Assembly (NCBI GenBank): GCA_902601475.1
Contig: CACKNK010000002.1
Coordinates: 199,739 to 233,765, forward strand
Length of the DNA: 34,027 bases
Reading direction: 5' to 3'
Origin: an uncultured SAR86 cluster bacterium
GTDB taxonomy: Bacteria; Pseudomonadota; Gammaproteobacteria; Magnimaribacterales; D2472
Position 1 is the stretch's first letter. Each line of letters opens with the position of its first letter. Shown here piece after piece: positions 1-8,068 of the stretch. Made by a program: the position numbers and the translations under genes. A model generated the notes under the pieces. The model was given only the letters and a program-made list of their open reading frames with translations. It searched no databases and was not told the DNA's origin.

Positions 1-1192
1 TTCCGATCGGTAAAAAACGAATTACCAGGCAGACAATTAAGCCTGTGATACCAAATAGAGTAATGCTCATTCCAAAGAATGAATCAACTACTAACATCAA
101 GCCAACCGCAATAACTGTGCCTGGTACCGCATAGCCAATCAGACTAAATTGATAAATCAATGAAGAGGATGCCGCTAACTTATATCCCATTGAAATTAGT
201 AGACCAATAAACAGAATTATAAGAGCACAAATTACTCCCAATACTAAAGAATTTGCTAAATATGCAGTTCTAAGTGATGACAGAAAATTAGATATATCGA
301 CCCAAGCCAGAAGCTGAACCAAAGGGCCAACCAAGGCAATTAATAAGAAAACAATTGATAGGATGGTTTGGAAAATCGCATACCTGCTTTTGATCGGAAT
401 AATCTTGTCAGCAGAATTCAATGAGAGCGATTTTTGATTTTGCGAGACTTTCTCAAGGATTAAGACAACCATCGCAATTACAAATAAAACAATACTTAAT
501 CTCGCACCACCAATAAAATCTTGCAGACCATACCAAGTGGAGTAGATCTCGGTGGTTAAGGTTTGAATTTGTAAAACTGAAACCCCTCCAAAATCAGCGA
601 TTACCTCAAAAAAAGCTAGAATTGCACCAGCAATTATTGCTGGCTTAACTAATGGCAATATAACTTTGAATATTGTCTTTACATTTGAATTGCCTAATGA
701 CTTTGATGCTAAAAAAATACTAAAAGAAATATTGCTTAACCTGGATTTTGTAAATAGGTAGATATATGGATAAACACACAAACTAAAAATAATCGAACCA
801 CTTAATATATTTCTAGGCGAACCTATTTCTATATCAAAAGATCTTATCCATGTTGCAATACCACCGCTGTATTCAAGACCTCCAACAAATATGAATGCAT
901 ATACATAGAGCGGAAATGCAATTGGAAGAACAAGTGCGATCGATATTATTTTTTTCAGAGGAAAATCATAATATGTTGTTAGCACTGCAAAAAAAGTACC
1001 AAATAAAATTGATAAGAATGAAGTGAATAGACCTAAAGTTATCGTATTGATACTTACGTTTATTATTCTCTGATGTTCTAAAGTCAGACTAGATTCTGCA
1101 AAAGCAATTAGAGCGATAAAGCTAAGAAAGAAAATATTTATTGAAATAACTACTGGTAATGCGATCTGAAACCATGGTTTTAAATGCTCCAT
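1..1192 (-). CDS. Iron(III)-type ABC transporter permease (FbpB/ThiP-like), partial
   Basis: This open frame starts at the ATG at 1192 and runs off the left edge of the window with no stop, giving about 397 residues. The translation is strongly hydrophobic, with about ten predicted membrane segments. It carries an inner-membrane permease signature near residues 160-190 (SKSLGNSNVKTIFKVILPLVKP), the cytoplasmic loop that contacts the ATPase, followed by AIIAGAILAFFEVIADFGG, which is typical of FbpB/SfuB-type ferric iron permeases. Such proteins are usually about 500-550 residues with two fused permease modules, and the second module begins near residue 290 here. It would work with a periplasmic ferric-binding protein and an ATPase, neither visible. 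It begins two bases after the rmuC stop, so it is probably cotranscribed with rmuC. Iron is the likeliest substrate; thiamine or another ligand is possible. Confidence 0.85.
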   Translation of the reverse strand, partial: MEHLKPWFQIALPVVISINIFFLSFIALIAFAESSLTLEHQRIINVSINTITLGLFTSFLSILFGTFFAVLTTYYDFPLKKIISIALVLPIAFPLYVYAFIFVGGLEYSGGIATWIRSFDIEIGSPRNILSGSIIFSLCVYPYIYLFTKSRLSNISFSIFLASKSLGNSNVKTIFKVILPLVKPAIIAGAILAFFEVIADFGGVSVLQIQTLTTEIYSTWYGLQDFIGGARLSIVLFVIAMVVLILEKVSQNQKSLSLNSADKIIPIKSRYAIFQTILSIVFLLIALVGPLVQLLAWVDISNFLSSLRTAYLANSLVLGVICALIILFIGLLISMGYKLAASSSLIYQFSLIGYAVPGTVIAVGLMLVVDSFFGMSITLFGITGLIVCLVIRFLPIG

Positions 1193-1194
1193 CT

Positions 1195-2277
1195 TTATTT
1201 CTTTGAAATAAGTTTCTTTGATTTTGCTCCAAGAGCTTCAAGTTCTTTAATCTGATCAAAGAGATTCCCTTTGCCGCTTGAGAGTTTGTTATCAGCAGCA
1301 TCAAACGCCTTGCCTGCTAAATTTAAGTACTTGCCAATACTTTCTAAGTCATCATTTAAGCCTGAAAATTTATCGATGAGATGTCCAGCTCTTTTAGCGA
1401 TATTAGATGCATTTTCATTTTGTGCATCTAATTTCCATAGGCTCTCTGCCATTCTTAAAATTGCTATCAGGTTTGTAGGTGTTACAAAAGCAATTTGATT
1501 TTGCATTGCTAGTCTTTGAAGGTCCCAATCACTTGTAAGTGCAAGCGATAGGGCAGACTCTAGAGGTACAAAGATTAGTATGTAATCAGGTGGATTTAAT
1601 TTTTCAATATGGTTATAGCCTTTTGAGTTAAGATTTTTTATGTGATCCTTTAAAGACGTAATATGATTTTTAAGGGCTTCATCTTTCTTTGTCTCATTAT
1701 CCGAATCAATATATGCCTTATAGCTTTTCAAGCTAACCTTTGAATCAATAATAATATTTCTCTCACCTGGTAAATAAATCACAGCATCAGGTATTAAAAG
1801 TTCCCCTTTCGAATTCCTAAAGCTTTGTTGCAGTTGATAATCTTTTCCAAGCCTTAGGCCTGACTCTTCTAAGGTTTTCTCAAGAACCATTTCACCCCAA
1901 CTACCTTGTTTTTTTGAATCACCTTTCAGTGCAGTTGTCAGGTTTTCTGCATCAATACTAATCTTCGATGTCTGCTCAATGACTTTTGAAACTTCATTTT
2001 TAAATGATTCCTTAGCAACCGCTTGCTCTTTTTTTAAATCACTTATTTGATGATTTAGCTCTTTTATCTGTTCTTTAAATGGGTCAAGAACTACATTTAC
2101 TCTCTCAATGTTTTCTTTGGTAAGAGAAGAGTTTTTCTCTTCCAACACTTGCGCAGCAATTACCTTGAATGCATTTTCAATATTCTCTGTTTTCTGATTT
2201 TTAAAGTAAAAGGTTATTAGTAGCCCAACAGCAAGAGCCATAAAAACTATTATTAATACTAAAGTTATATTCTCCAT
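1195..2277 (-). CDS. rmuC: DNA recombination protein RmuC
   Basis: RmuC is a membrane-anchored, nuclease-like protein that limits inversions and rearrangements at repeats. The 360-residue product has one N-terminal membrane segment (about residues 5-25), then a charged coiled-coil region (about 40-110), then the conserved RmuC core with GSWGEMVLEKTLEESGL (about 127-143), PDAVIYLPGERNIIIDSKVSLKSY (about 164-187) and the FVPLESALSLAL and FVTPTNLIAILR blocks. Length is a little short of the E. coli protein because the coiled coil is shorter. It is divergent from the aminotransferase gene with only 17 bases between the start codons, so both promoters must lie inside or overlap coding sequence. 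The ABC permease follows immediately downstream. Confidence 0.95.
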   Translation of the reverse strand: MENITLVLIIVFMALAVGLLITFYFKNQKTENIENAFKVIAAQVLEEKNSSLTKENIERVNVVLDPFKEQIKELNHQISDLKKEQAVAKESFKNEVSKVIEQTSKISIDAENLTTALKGDSKKQGSWGEMVLEKTLEESGLRLGKDYQLQQSFRNSKGELLIPDAVIYLPGERNIIIDSKVSLKSYKAYIDSDNETKKDEALKNHITSLKDHIKNLNSKGYNHIEKLNPPDYILIFVPLESALSLALTSDWDLQRLAMQNQIAFVTPTNLIAILRMAESLWKLDAQNENASNIAKRAGHLIDKFSGLNDDLESIGKYLNLAGKAFDAADNKLSSGKGNLFDQIKELEALGAKSKKLISKK

Positions 2278-2294
2278 AACAAAATTGTTTTAAT

Positions 2295-3530
2295 ATGAAC
2301 GCAATTGATTTCTATCATACTATGGATGAACATCTTCAATCTAAATTTGAATTATTAAAATCAAAATCACTGAATATTGATTTAACTAGGGGTAAGCCGG
2401 GCGCTGATCAGCTTGATTTGTCTAATGAATTACTATCAATCAGTGTTCCTTCCCATGATGAAAATAACGTAGATTTAAGAAACTATGGTGAGCCATTAGG
2501 AATCCAATCAGCAAGAAAGCTTGCATCAGAGTTATTGTCGTCACCGATTGAGCTGACCGCAGTTGCAGAACAATCAAGCCTGCTTGTGACTTATCAAACT
2601 TGCTTGGCTCTTCACTTAAAAGGTTTAGAAAATCCGTTGAAGGATATATCAAATCCTAAATTTATCTGTCCTGTTCCTGGATTTGATCGGCATTTTAGAA
2701 TGCTTGAGGAATTAGGAATTGAAATTATTACTGTTCCACTAACTGGAAAGGGCATCGATCTGAATGCTCTGAAGAAAGTTTTAGAAAAAACGGATAATGT
2801 CATGGGAGCAATTATTGTGCCGAGACATTCAAACCCTTCTGGTGACGTTTATTCTGACGAGAACCTGATCAGCATGCTTGAAATGTTTAAAAATTATTCA
2901 TCAGAACTGGTTTGTATCTTTGATCACGCGTATTTGCTCCATGATTTTGATGAAACCAGCCATCAATCTGCTACCTGGAAATTAATTGAGGAAGCAGAGA
3001 TGACTAATCAAGCGATTGTTATCAGTTCATTTTCAAAAGTAACTTTTGGAGCAGGTGGTATCTCTTTCTTTGCAGCTGGTAAAGAGTTGTTTGATTTAGT
3101 GAACCATCAAAGAGGATCAATGATTGTAGCGCCAGATAAAGTCAACCAAATGCGACATGCATTATTTTTTAAGTCCGCAGCGGATGTAAAAAGGCATATG
3201 CAAGAGCATGCAAAACTTGTTAAACCTAAGTTTGATTTAGTCATTGATAAACTTAAATCTTTAGATGATGAATGCGGAAGCTTTACCATTCCTACTGGAG
3301 GATATTTTATTTCCTTTAATGCTCCTAAAGGTAAAGCAAAAAAGATAATTAGTATTTGTAGCGACTTGGGGGTATCTCTTACGCCTGCCGGTTCTACTTA
3401 TCCGGGCATGCATGATCCAAATGATTCAAACATTAGATTAGCACCTACATTTATTTCGATAGAGCAATTAGAGGACGCCATTGATGTTTTTGTCCTCTCA
3501 GTCAAAATAGCTTGCTTAGAAAATAGTTAA
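2295..3530 (+). CDS. Aspartate aminotransferase, subgroup Ic (AspT-like)
   Basis: This is a PLP-dependent aminotransferase of fold type I, predicted to interconvert aspartate/2-oxoglutarate and oxaloacetate/glutamate. The N-terminal block LTRGKPGADQLDLSNELL is characteristic of the Ic aspartate aminotransferases described from Corynebacterium (Pfam Asp_aminotransf). Visible active-site elements are SNPSGDVYSDE, FDHAYLLHDF (PLP-ring aspartate and tyrosine), the SSFSKVTFGAGG block with the Schiff-base lysine at residue 248, and NIRLAPTF near the C terminus with the substrate-carboxylate arginine. Length is 411, near the family norm of about 420. Its stop overlaps the convergent hspQ stop by four bases. 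The subgroup is clear; exact substrate preference is inferred. Confidence 0.88.
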   Translation: MNAIDFYHTMDEHLQSKFELLKSKSLNIDLTRGKPGADQLDLSNELLSISVPSHDENNVDLRNYGEPLGIQSARKLASELLSSPIELTAVAEQSSLLVTYQTCLALHLKGLENPLKDISNPKFICPVPGFDRHFRMLEELGIEIITVPLTGKGIDLNALKKVLEKTDNVMGAIIVPRHSNPSGDVYSDENLISMLEMFKNYSSELVCIFDHAYLLHDFDETSHQSATWKLIEEAEMTNQAIVISSFSKVTFGAGGISFFAAGKELFDLVNHQRGSMIVAPDKVNQMRHALFFKSAADVKRHMQEHAKLVKPKFDLVIDKLKSLDDECGSFTIPTGGYFISFNAPKGKAKKIISICSDLGVSLTPAGSTYPGMHDPNDSNIRLAPTFISIEQLEDAIDVFVLSVKIACLENS

Positions 3531-3865
3531 TTAACTCTTTGTTTGTTGAGTTGATATCTTTTTCCGTCAAACTCTGAAAAGTAAAAATTGATATCAGGAT
3601 GGTTGACCTGTTTTGGTGATTGTTCAACAACAAGGTTTTGCTCGGAAACATAGGCGTTATAAAACATGTTTCCATTATCAGCTAGTAGATGATAAAAAGG
3701 TTGATCTTTCCTTGGCCTGAAGTCTTTTGGAATAGCAAGATACCATTCTTCAGTGTTATTAAATGATGGATCAATATCAAAGATCACTCCCCTGAATGCC
3801 AAGAATTTGTGTTGCACAAGTTCACCAATGGCGAACTTTGTTTCTATGTGCGTTTCATTTATCAT
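3527..3865 (-). CDS. hspQ: Heat shock protein HspQ (YccV-like, hemimethylated-DNA-binding family)
   Basis: This 112-residue protein has the full YccV/HspQ domain: AIGELVQHKFLAFRGVIFDIDP (about residues 12-33), WYLAIPKDFRPRKDQPFYHLLAD (about 42-64), then YNAYVSEQNLV. In enterobacteria HspQ is a heat-inducible protein that promotes degradation of unstable DnaA and acts as a specificity enhancer or substrate of the Lon protease; that role is known for the family and not shown here. It is divergent from the YbjQ gene, with 20 bases between start codons, and convergent with the aminotransferase. The C-terminal tail is a few residues longer than in E. coli HspQ. Confidence 0.9.
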   Translation of the reverse strand: MINETHIETKFAIGELVQHKFLAFRGVIFDIDPSFNNTEEWYLAIPKDFRPRKDQPFYHLLADNGNMFYNAYVSEQNLVVEQSPKQVNHPDINFYFSEFDGKRYQLNKQRVN

Positions 3866-3885
3866 GAGTCAAAATATAGATCATT

Positions 3886-4203
3886 ATGTTAATTGTAAGC
3901 ACACCAAATCTTGAAAATCAAAAGATAAAAGAATATTTGGGCATTGTAACCGGCAGCACTGTAAGAGCTAGAAATGTTGGCAGCGATATTTTAGCAAATT
4001 TAAAAAATCTCGTTGGCGGAGAGCTGATCAGTTATTCTCGCTTGCTAGAAGGTGCTCGAGAAGAAGCATTATCAAGAATGATTGAGACTGCGACTTCCAT
4101 GGGAGCTAATGCCGTGGTTAATTTTAGATTTCAAACCTCTACCATCACTCCAGGTGCATCAGAAGTCATTGCTTATGGCACAGCAGTCAAGCTTGAAGAT
4201 TAA
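3886..4203 (+). CDS. YbjQ/UPF0145 family protein
   Basis: The 105-residue translation matches the UPF0145 (YbjQ, PF01906) family: it opens with the STPNLENQKIKEYLGIVTG strand, followed by VRARNVGSDILANLKNLVGGEL, then SRLLEGAREEALSRMIETATSMGANAVVNFRF and ending SEVIAYGTAVKL. Members are small pentameric or decameric proteins of unknown biochemical role, often called heavy-metal-binding domain proteins without strong proof. No membrane segment or signal peptide is seen. No clear Shine-Dalgarno lies before the ATG. The sulfotransferase-like gene starts inside its 3' end, which suggests coupled translation of the two. Confidence 0.9.
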   Translation: MLIVSTPNLENQKIKEYLGIVTGSTVRARNVGSDILANLKNLVGGELISYSRLLEGAREEALSRMIETATSMGANAVVNFRFQTSTITPGASEVIAYGTAVKLED

Positions 4204-4819
4204 TAGTTTTAAGATTTTCGGAGAAAGGCATACTGGTACAAATGCTTTAGGCTTATTTCTTAGAGAAAATTTCAAACTAAAATTTAAGTACTATGATTTC
4301 CTTGGTTGGAAACATCGCCTTGCCCCCAAACCATCTGAAATTGAAAAATTTGATTTAGCGGAGACATTATTTGTCTTTACATTTAGGAATCCTTATAGCT
4401 GGTTAAAATCGATGCATCGTGAACCATATTATTCACACTATAGACGCATTACAGAATTAGAATTTCTAAATTTTGTGCAATTTCAAATTGAGGATTATGA
4501 AAACGTTATAACACTTTGGAATGAAAAAAATAGGAGTTACTTGGAGCTCCTGAAGATGGTGCCAAATGGATTAAGTATAAAGATAGAAGATTTCCACTCC
4601 GATCAGAATCGCTTCTTTGACCTCGTTTCAAAAAAAATAAATTTCAATGGTCAGTTTATTCCTTTAGGAAATTACATTAATGGAAGGGGTGAATCTGAGG
4701 ATAAAGATATCTCAACTTCACTTATGCTCCCCAACCTATCCGAAGAAGAAATTAAAGTAATCAATAATTACTTGGATAAAGACTTAATGGAGCAATTAAA
4801 TTACAATCTGCTTCCTTAA
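4175..4819 (+). CDS. Sulfotransferase-like protein
   Basis: This is a soluble protein of about 214 residues. Soon after the start is FKIFGERHTGTNALGLFLRENF, whose GERxxGTNxL pattern resembles the 5'-phosphosulfate-binding loop of PAPS-dependent sulfotransferases. FVFTFRNPYSWLKSMHREPYY then resembles the 3'-phosphate-binding RxPxxWL segment. IKIEDF further on fits the core fold. The acceptor is unknown; polysaccharide or surface glycan decoration is one possibility. The open frame extends to 4082 but its N-terminal part lies antisense-free inside the YbjQ gene and looks non-coding. I chose the ATG at 4175; a TTG at 4193 would give a product beginning just before the conserved block. Either start overlaps the YbjQ gene by 11-29 bases. 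Confidence 0.65.
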   Translation: MAQQSSLKINSFKIFGERHTGTNALGLFLRENFKLKFKYYDFLGWKHRLAPKPSEIEKFDLAETLFVFTFRNPYSWLKSMHREPYYSHYRRITELEFLNFVQFQIEDYENVITLWNEKNRSYLELLKMVPNGLSIKIEDFHSDQNRFFDLVSKKINFNGQFIPLGNYINGRGESEDKDISTSLMLPNLSEEEIKVINNYLDKDLMEQLNYNLLP

Positions 4820-4824
4820 AAATT

Positions 4825-5058
4825 ATGAACAAAACTGAAAAAACAGCTTTTAGAGAGAGCATCATTGTTGTTTTGATGGGATTGGTGATTAATTTTCCTC
4901 TTCAGACTTTTTTATTATGGCTCACCATTGATATTTGGGACTGGAGAAATACCTTGATGATTTCAATTTTTACGCAATTAATCATTACCTTTGTTGCTCT
5001 GATAAGGGTTTATTCAATTAGAATGAGGTTTGTTCGCGGTTCAAGAAATAAGCACTAG
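4825..5058 (+). CDS. Small two-helix membrane protein, unknown function
   Basis: The 77-residue product has two hydrophobic segments, about residues 13-33 and 45-62, joined by a short WDWRN turn, and a basic tail (RVYSIRMRFVRGSRNKH). The N-in/C-in hairpin with a final R-Y-x-I-R-x-RF motif recalls small DUF7220-type proteins common in marine phages and bacteria, but I cannot confirm that assignment. It starts five bases after the sulfotransferase-like gene and overlaps the convergent thiD stop by four bases. The spacing and the coding-like composition support a real gene. No function should be assigned. Confidence 0.6.
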   Translation: MNKTEKTAFRESIIVVLMGLVINFPLQTFLLWLTIDIWDWRNTLMISIFTQLIITFVALIRVYSIRMRFVRGSRNKH

Positions 5059-5837
5059 TTAAGCTTAACTCCATGGACTAAGGGTCCATTACCTCTGCCA
5101 ACTTTTGGCGAAGCTGATAACAAACTTACAACAAAATCAATGGATTCTTTGACTGCGGTTTTCATTGGAATATCTTGAGCCAGCTTAGCAGCTATTGAGC
5201 TCGCTAATGTACATCCGGTGCCATGGGTATTTTCAGTTGAAACTTTTTTATGCTCAAAGTGCTCTTCATAATCATTTGTTACTAAGATATCTTTAATTAT
5301 TGAACCTTCCAAATGACCGCCCTTTACTAAGACATGCTTTGAGCCAAGTTTAAGTAGCTCTTTGGCTGCGGTTAATTGATCTTTATCATTATTGATTTTC
5401 ACTCCTGATAAAACTTCTGCCTCTGCTAGGTTGGGAGTTATGATTTCGGCATTTTGAAATAACATATCTTTCATAATGCCTATTACTTCTTCAGAAACCA
5501 AAACATCGCCTGATGTTGCAACCATGACAGGATCAACTACTAACTGCATAGTTTTTAACTCTCTACTAATAAATCGAATTAAATCAATGTTATTTAGCAT
5601 CCCAATTTTAATCACCTTTATATCGAGATCTGATATTACAGAATCGATCTGTGAGACTATTAAGTCAGTTGGTAAATCAAATATTTCTTGAACTCCTTGT
5701 GTATTTTGAGAGGTAATGGAAGTTATTGCGCTAGCGGCATAAGTGCCATGGACAGTAATACTTTTTATGTCAGCTTGAATGCCAGCACCTCCTGATGAAT
5801 CAGATCCACCGATTACTAAAACCAATTCTTTCATCAT
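5055..5837 (-). CDS. thiD: Hydroxymethylpyrimidine/phosphomethylpyrimidine kinase
   Basis: ThiD phosphorylates HMP to HMP-P and then to HMP-PP for thiamine synthesis. The 260-residue protein shows the ribokinase-fold pattern: VIGGSDSSGGAGIQADIKSITVHGTYAASAITSITSQNT (about residues 7-45), KIGML (about 77), DPVMVATSGD (about 101-110), LVKGGHL (about 170) and the anion-hole and catalytic block STENTHGTGCTLASSIAA (about 200-217). Its ATG overlaps the stop of the upstream GPH-family transporter in an ATGA arrangement, so the two are one transcriptional and translational unit. A second methionine directly follows the first, and either could be used. No thiE or thiC is seen nearby, and no TPP riboswitch is apparent upstream of the transporter. 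Confidence 0.95.
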   Translation of the reverse strand: MMKELVLVIGGSDSSGGAGIQADIKSITVHGTYAASAITSITSQNTQGVQEIFDLPTDLIVSQIDSVISDLDIKVIKIGMLNNIDLIRFISRELKTMQLVVDPVMVATSGDVLVSEEVIGIMKDMLFQNAEIITPNLAEAEVLSGVKINNDKDQLTAAKELLKLGSKHVLVKGGHLEGSIIKDILVTNDYEEHFEHKKVSTENTHGTGCTLASSIAAKLAQDIPMKTAVKESIDFVVSLLSASPKVGRGNGPLVHGVKLN

Positions 5838-7255
5838 ATTTTTTTGATTAATTCAGCCCTAATTTCATCATGGTAGGCTTTGTTAATTTTATAACGTTTG
5901 TAAAAAATTAGAGCAATGAAACCCCAAATCATTGCAAAAGGCCCATCAATGTAGCCTAGCTCAATAATAGTTTCTCTTGGGATTTCACCAGGTATTGCAT
6001 TTCTTGGAAAGTTGATAATATCGAGACATAGTCCAGCCACAACTTGCCCCATACCATTCGATGCCTTAGAAAAGAAAGCTCTAGCAGCATAAAAAATTCC
6101 TTCTTGGCGTTTGCCAGTTTTTAATTCATGCTCATCAGTAATATCAGCAAGTGCAGACATAACACTTATATTTAATATGGATCCACTTGCAGAAGCTATG
6201 GCGTAAATTGATATCAAAAATATTACAAGTTCAGTCGAACTGTTTTGTGGAGCCGCACCCAATAATCCTAAAATAATTGGCAATGACCAAAAGATTGTTA
6301 GCACAAAAACTGAAACGAATATCACTAATGGCTTATCAAACTTATCATGAAGTTTTGCAGTAATAGCAAATCCCACACCATAACCAATAATATTATTTAG
6401 AACTAAATAGCCAATTTGAATGGGTGAAAGTTCCCAAAAAAATGTAGCCATGTAGATAGAGAGTGTTTCGTGAGTACCTATTAATACAGCTAAGAAAAGA
6501 AGCCCTAGCAATAGGTTCTGATAGTTCTTATTCGATAACGCCCCTTTAATGTCTAAAAATAAATTTTTAAAGTTAAATTCATCTAAGTCAGAGCTGGGTT
6601 TTTTTAGCAGGGGAATTCTGTCGCGTGTAAAAATTGCTGAAACAAGGATGCAAACTGTCACTAATATGACCGTGAAAGAAATAATAGGTAAATACGACTC
6701 TCTAACAAGTTGACCAACTTTATCGCCACCGTAATTTGGAAAAACGATAATCCATACAAAAATATGCATGATCACCCAGCCACCGTAGTTAAAGATGTTA
6801 TTAAAACTCATGACTTTGCTTCTTTCGATATAGTCGTCCGATAGCTCTGCACCAAGCGCAAGGTGAGGAACTGTGAACATCGTAATGCTGAGTCGCAAAA
6901 AGATTGTGGAAAAAAGAAACCAAGTAAACAAACCGAATGTTGACATTGCATCAGGCGGGTAAAAAATACATATCAAGGCAATCGATGTGGGTATTGGAGC
7001 AAAAAACATGAACGGATGCCTTCTTCCATACTTTGATTTAAACCGATCTGAGATTGATCCCACCAAAGGATCAGAAATAGCATCAAACATCATCGCAATG
7101 AATACACCAATGCCCGTGAGTGTTCCAGGAAGACCAATGATTTGGTTATAGTAGAAAAATACTAAGCCAGAAAAGACCCAGTTTGTGGCAGCTTCTCCAG
7201 TTGAACCTATGCCAAAGGCAAGTTTTGTTTTTAGGGGCAGATTGTCCTTTGTCAT
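5834..7255 (-). CDS. GPH-family (MFS_2) cation symporter
   Basis: This membrane carrier of about 473 residues has twelve predicted transmembrane segments and the glycoside-pentoside-hexuronide:cation symporter hallmarks. KTKLAFGIGSTGEAATNW lies at the start, followed by DAISDPLVGSISDRFKSKYGRRHPFMFFAPIPTSIAL in the first cytoplasmic loop (about residues 60-95 of this start). A GTG at 7282 would add nine residues but would overlap the start of the divergent PhzF-like gene; the ATG at 7255 is preferred because the conserved region begins eight residues later. The carrier overlaps thiD by four bases. The family moves sugars and varied solutes with H+ or Na+. The thiD coupling makes a thiamine precursor such as HMP a plausible, untested substrate. 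Confidence 0.88.
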   Translation of the reverse strand: MTKDNLPLKTKLAFGIGSTGEAATNWVFSGLVFFYYNQIIGLPGTLTGIGVFIAMMFDAISDPLVGSISDRFKSKYGRRHPFMFFAPIPTSIALICIFYPPDAMSTFGLFTWFLFSTIFLRLSITMFTVPHLALGAELSDDYIERSKVMSFNNIFNYGGWVIMHIFVWIIVFPNYGGDKVGQLVRESYLPIISFTVILVTVCILVSAIFTRDRIPLLKKPSSDLDEFNFKNLFLDIKGALSNKNYQNLLLGLLFLAVLIGTHETLSIYMATFFWELSPIQIGYLVLNNIIGYGVGFAITAKLHDKFDKPLVIFVSVFVLTIFWSLPIILGLLGAAPQNSSTELVIFLISIYAIASASGSILNISVMSALADITDEHELKTGKRQEGIFYAARAFFSKASNGMGQVVAGLCLDIINFPRNAIPGEIPRETIIELGYIDGPFAMIWGFIALIFYKRYKINKAYHDEIRAELIKKI

Positions 7256-7276
7256 CTCAGAGTTTAAAGTTAACAA

Positions 7277-8068
7277 ATGCACTTACCAATGTTTCAAGTT
7301 GATGCATTCACTAATTCTCAGTTTAAAGGAAACCCTGCAGCTGTTGTTATTTTAGAAAAAAAAATTTCAGCAGACTTAATGCAACAAATCGCATTTGAAA
7401 ATAATTTATCTGAGACCGCATTTATAAATATATCGAAAACTCCGTTTGAGATCAGGTGGTTCACTCCAACTGTTGAAGTTGATTTATGCGGACATGCAAC
7501 TCTTGCTTCTGCAAAGGTCTTGTTTGAATACTATCCTCAAGTTGCTGGTGAGGTAATTGAGTTTACTTGTTTAGAGCATGGAATTTTAATTGCAAAAAAA
7601 GCTGATGATGAAATTTTTCTAGATTTTCCTGCAGATATTGCAACCTCTGCTAATTTATCTGAGGAAATTTCAAAGGCGATAAAAGCAGAAGTAAATGAAT
7701 GTTTTGTTGGAGAAACAAAATTAATGGCAGTGGTGGATAATGAGAAAATAGTTAAAGAGTTAAAACCAGACTTTTCTGCTGTTGCTAAGCTCGATGCGAT
7801 GGGCCTAATAGTAACCGCACAATCATCAACTTATGACTTCGTTTCAAGATGTTTTTTTCCTCAGACAGGTGTGAATGAGGATCCAGTCACCGGCTCCGCT
7901 CATTGTGTTACTGCGCCTTATTGGGCAAAAAAACTTACTAAGAAAAAGCTTCTTGCTGGACAATTATCTGAGCGAGGAGGCGAGCTAACTTGTATCGTTG
8001 AAAATGATAGGGTCTTGATTGGCGGTAGGGCAGTGCTCTATTTAGAAGGAAAGATTTTTATCGGCTAG
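7277..8068 (+). CDS. PhzF/YddE-family isomerase-like protein
   Basis: The 263-residue product has the diaminopimelate-epimerase-like fold signatures of the PhzF family: FQVDAFTNSQFKGNPAAVVIL (residues 6-26), AFENNLSETAFI with the catalytic-type glutamate near residue 46, IRWFTPTVEVDLCGHATLASA (about 58-78), and FFPQTGVNEDPVTGSAHC (about 193-210). PhzF itself isomerises DHHA in phenazine synthesis, but most stand-alone members have unknown substrates, and no phenazine genes are present. The protein is cytoplasmic. It is divergent from the GPH transporter (21 bases between preferred starts) and its 3' end overlaps the proline iminopeptidase gene by 11 bases. Confidence 0.9.
   Translation: MHLPMFQVDAFTNSQFKGNPAAVVILEKKISADLMQQIAFENNLSETAFINISKTPFEIRWFTPTVEVDLCGHATLASAKVLFEYYPQVAGEVIEFTCLEHGILIAKKADDEIFLDFPADIATSANLSEEISKAIKAEVNECFVGETKLMAVVDNEKIVKELKPDFSAVAKLDAMGLIVTAQSSTYDFVSRCFFPQTGVNEDPVTGSAHCVTAPYWAKKLTKKKLLAGQLSERGGELTCIVENDRVLIGGRAVLYLEGKIFIG

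Noticed and set aside
4082-4174. N-terminal extension of the sulfotransferase-like frame
   Set aside because: It lies wholly inside the YbjQ coding region and reads as an unstructured out-of-frame translation.
7256-7282. TPP riboswitch upstream of the GPH-thiD genes
   Set aside because: Only about 21 bases separate the divergent starts, too short for the aptamer, and no motif is visible.
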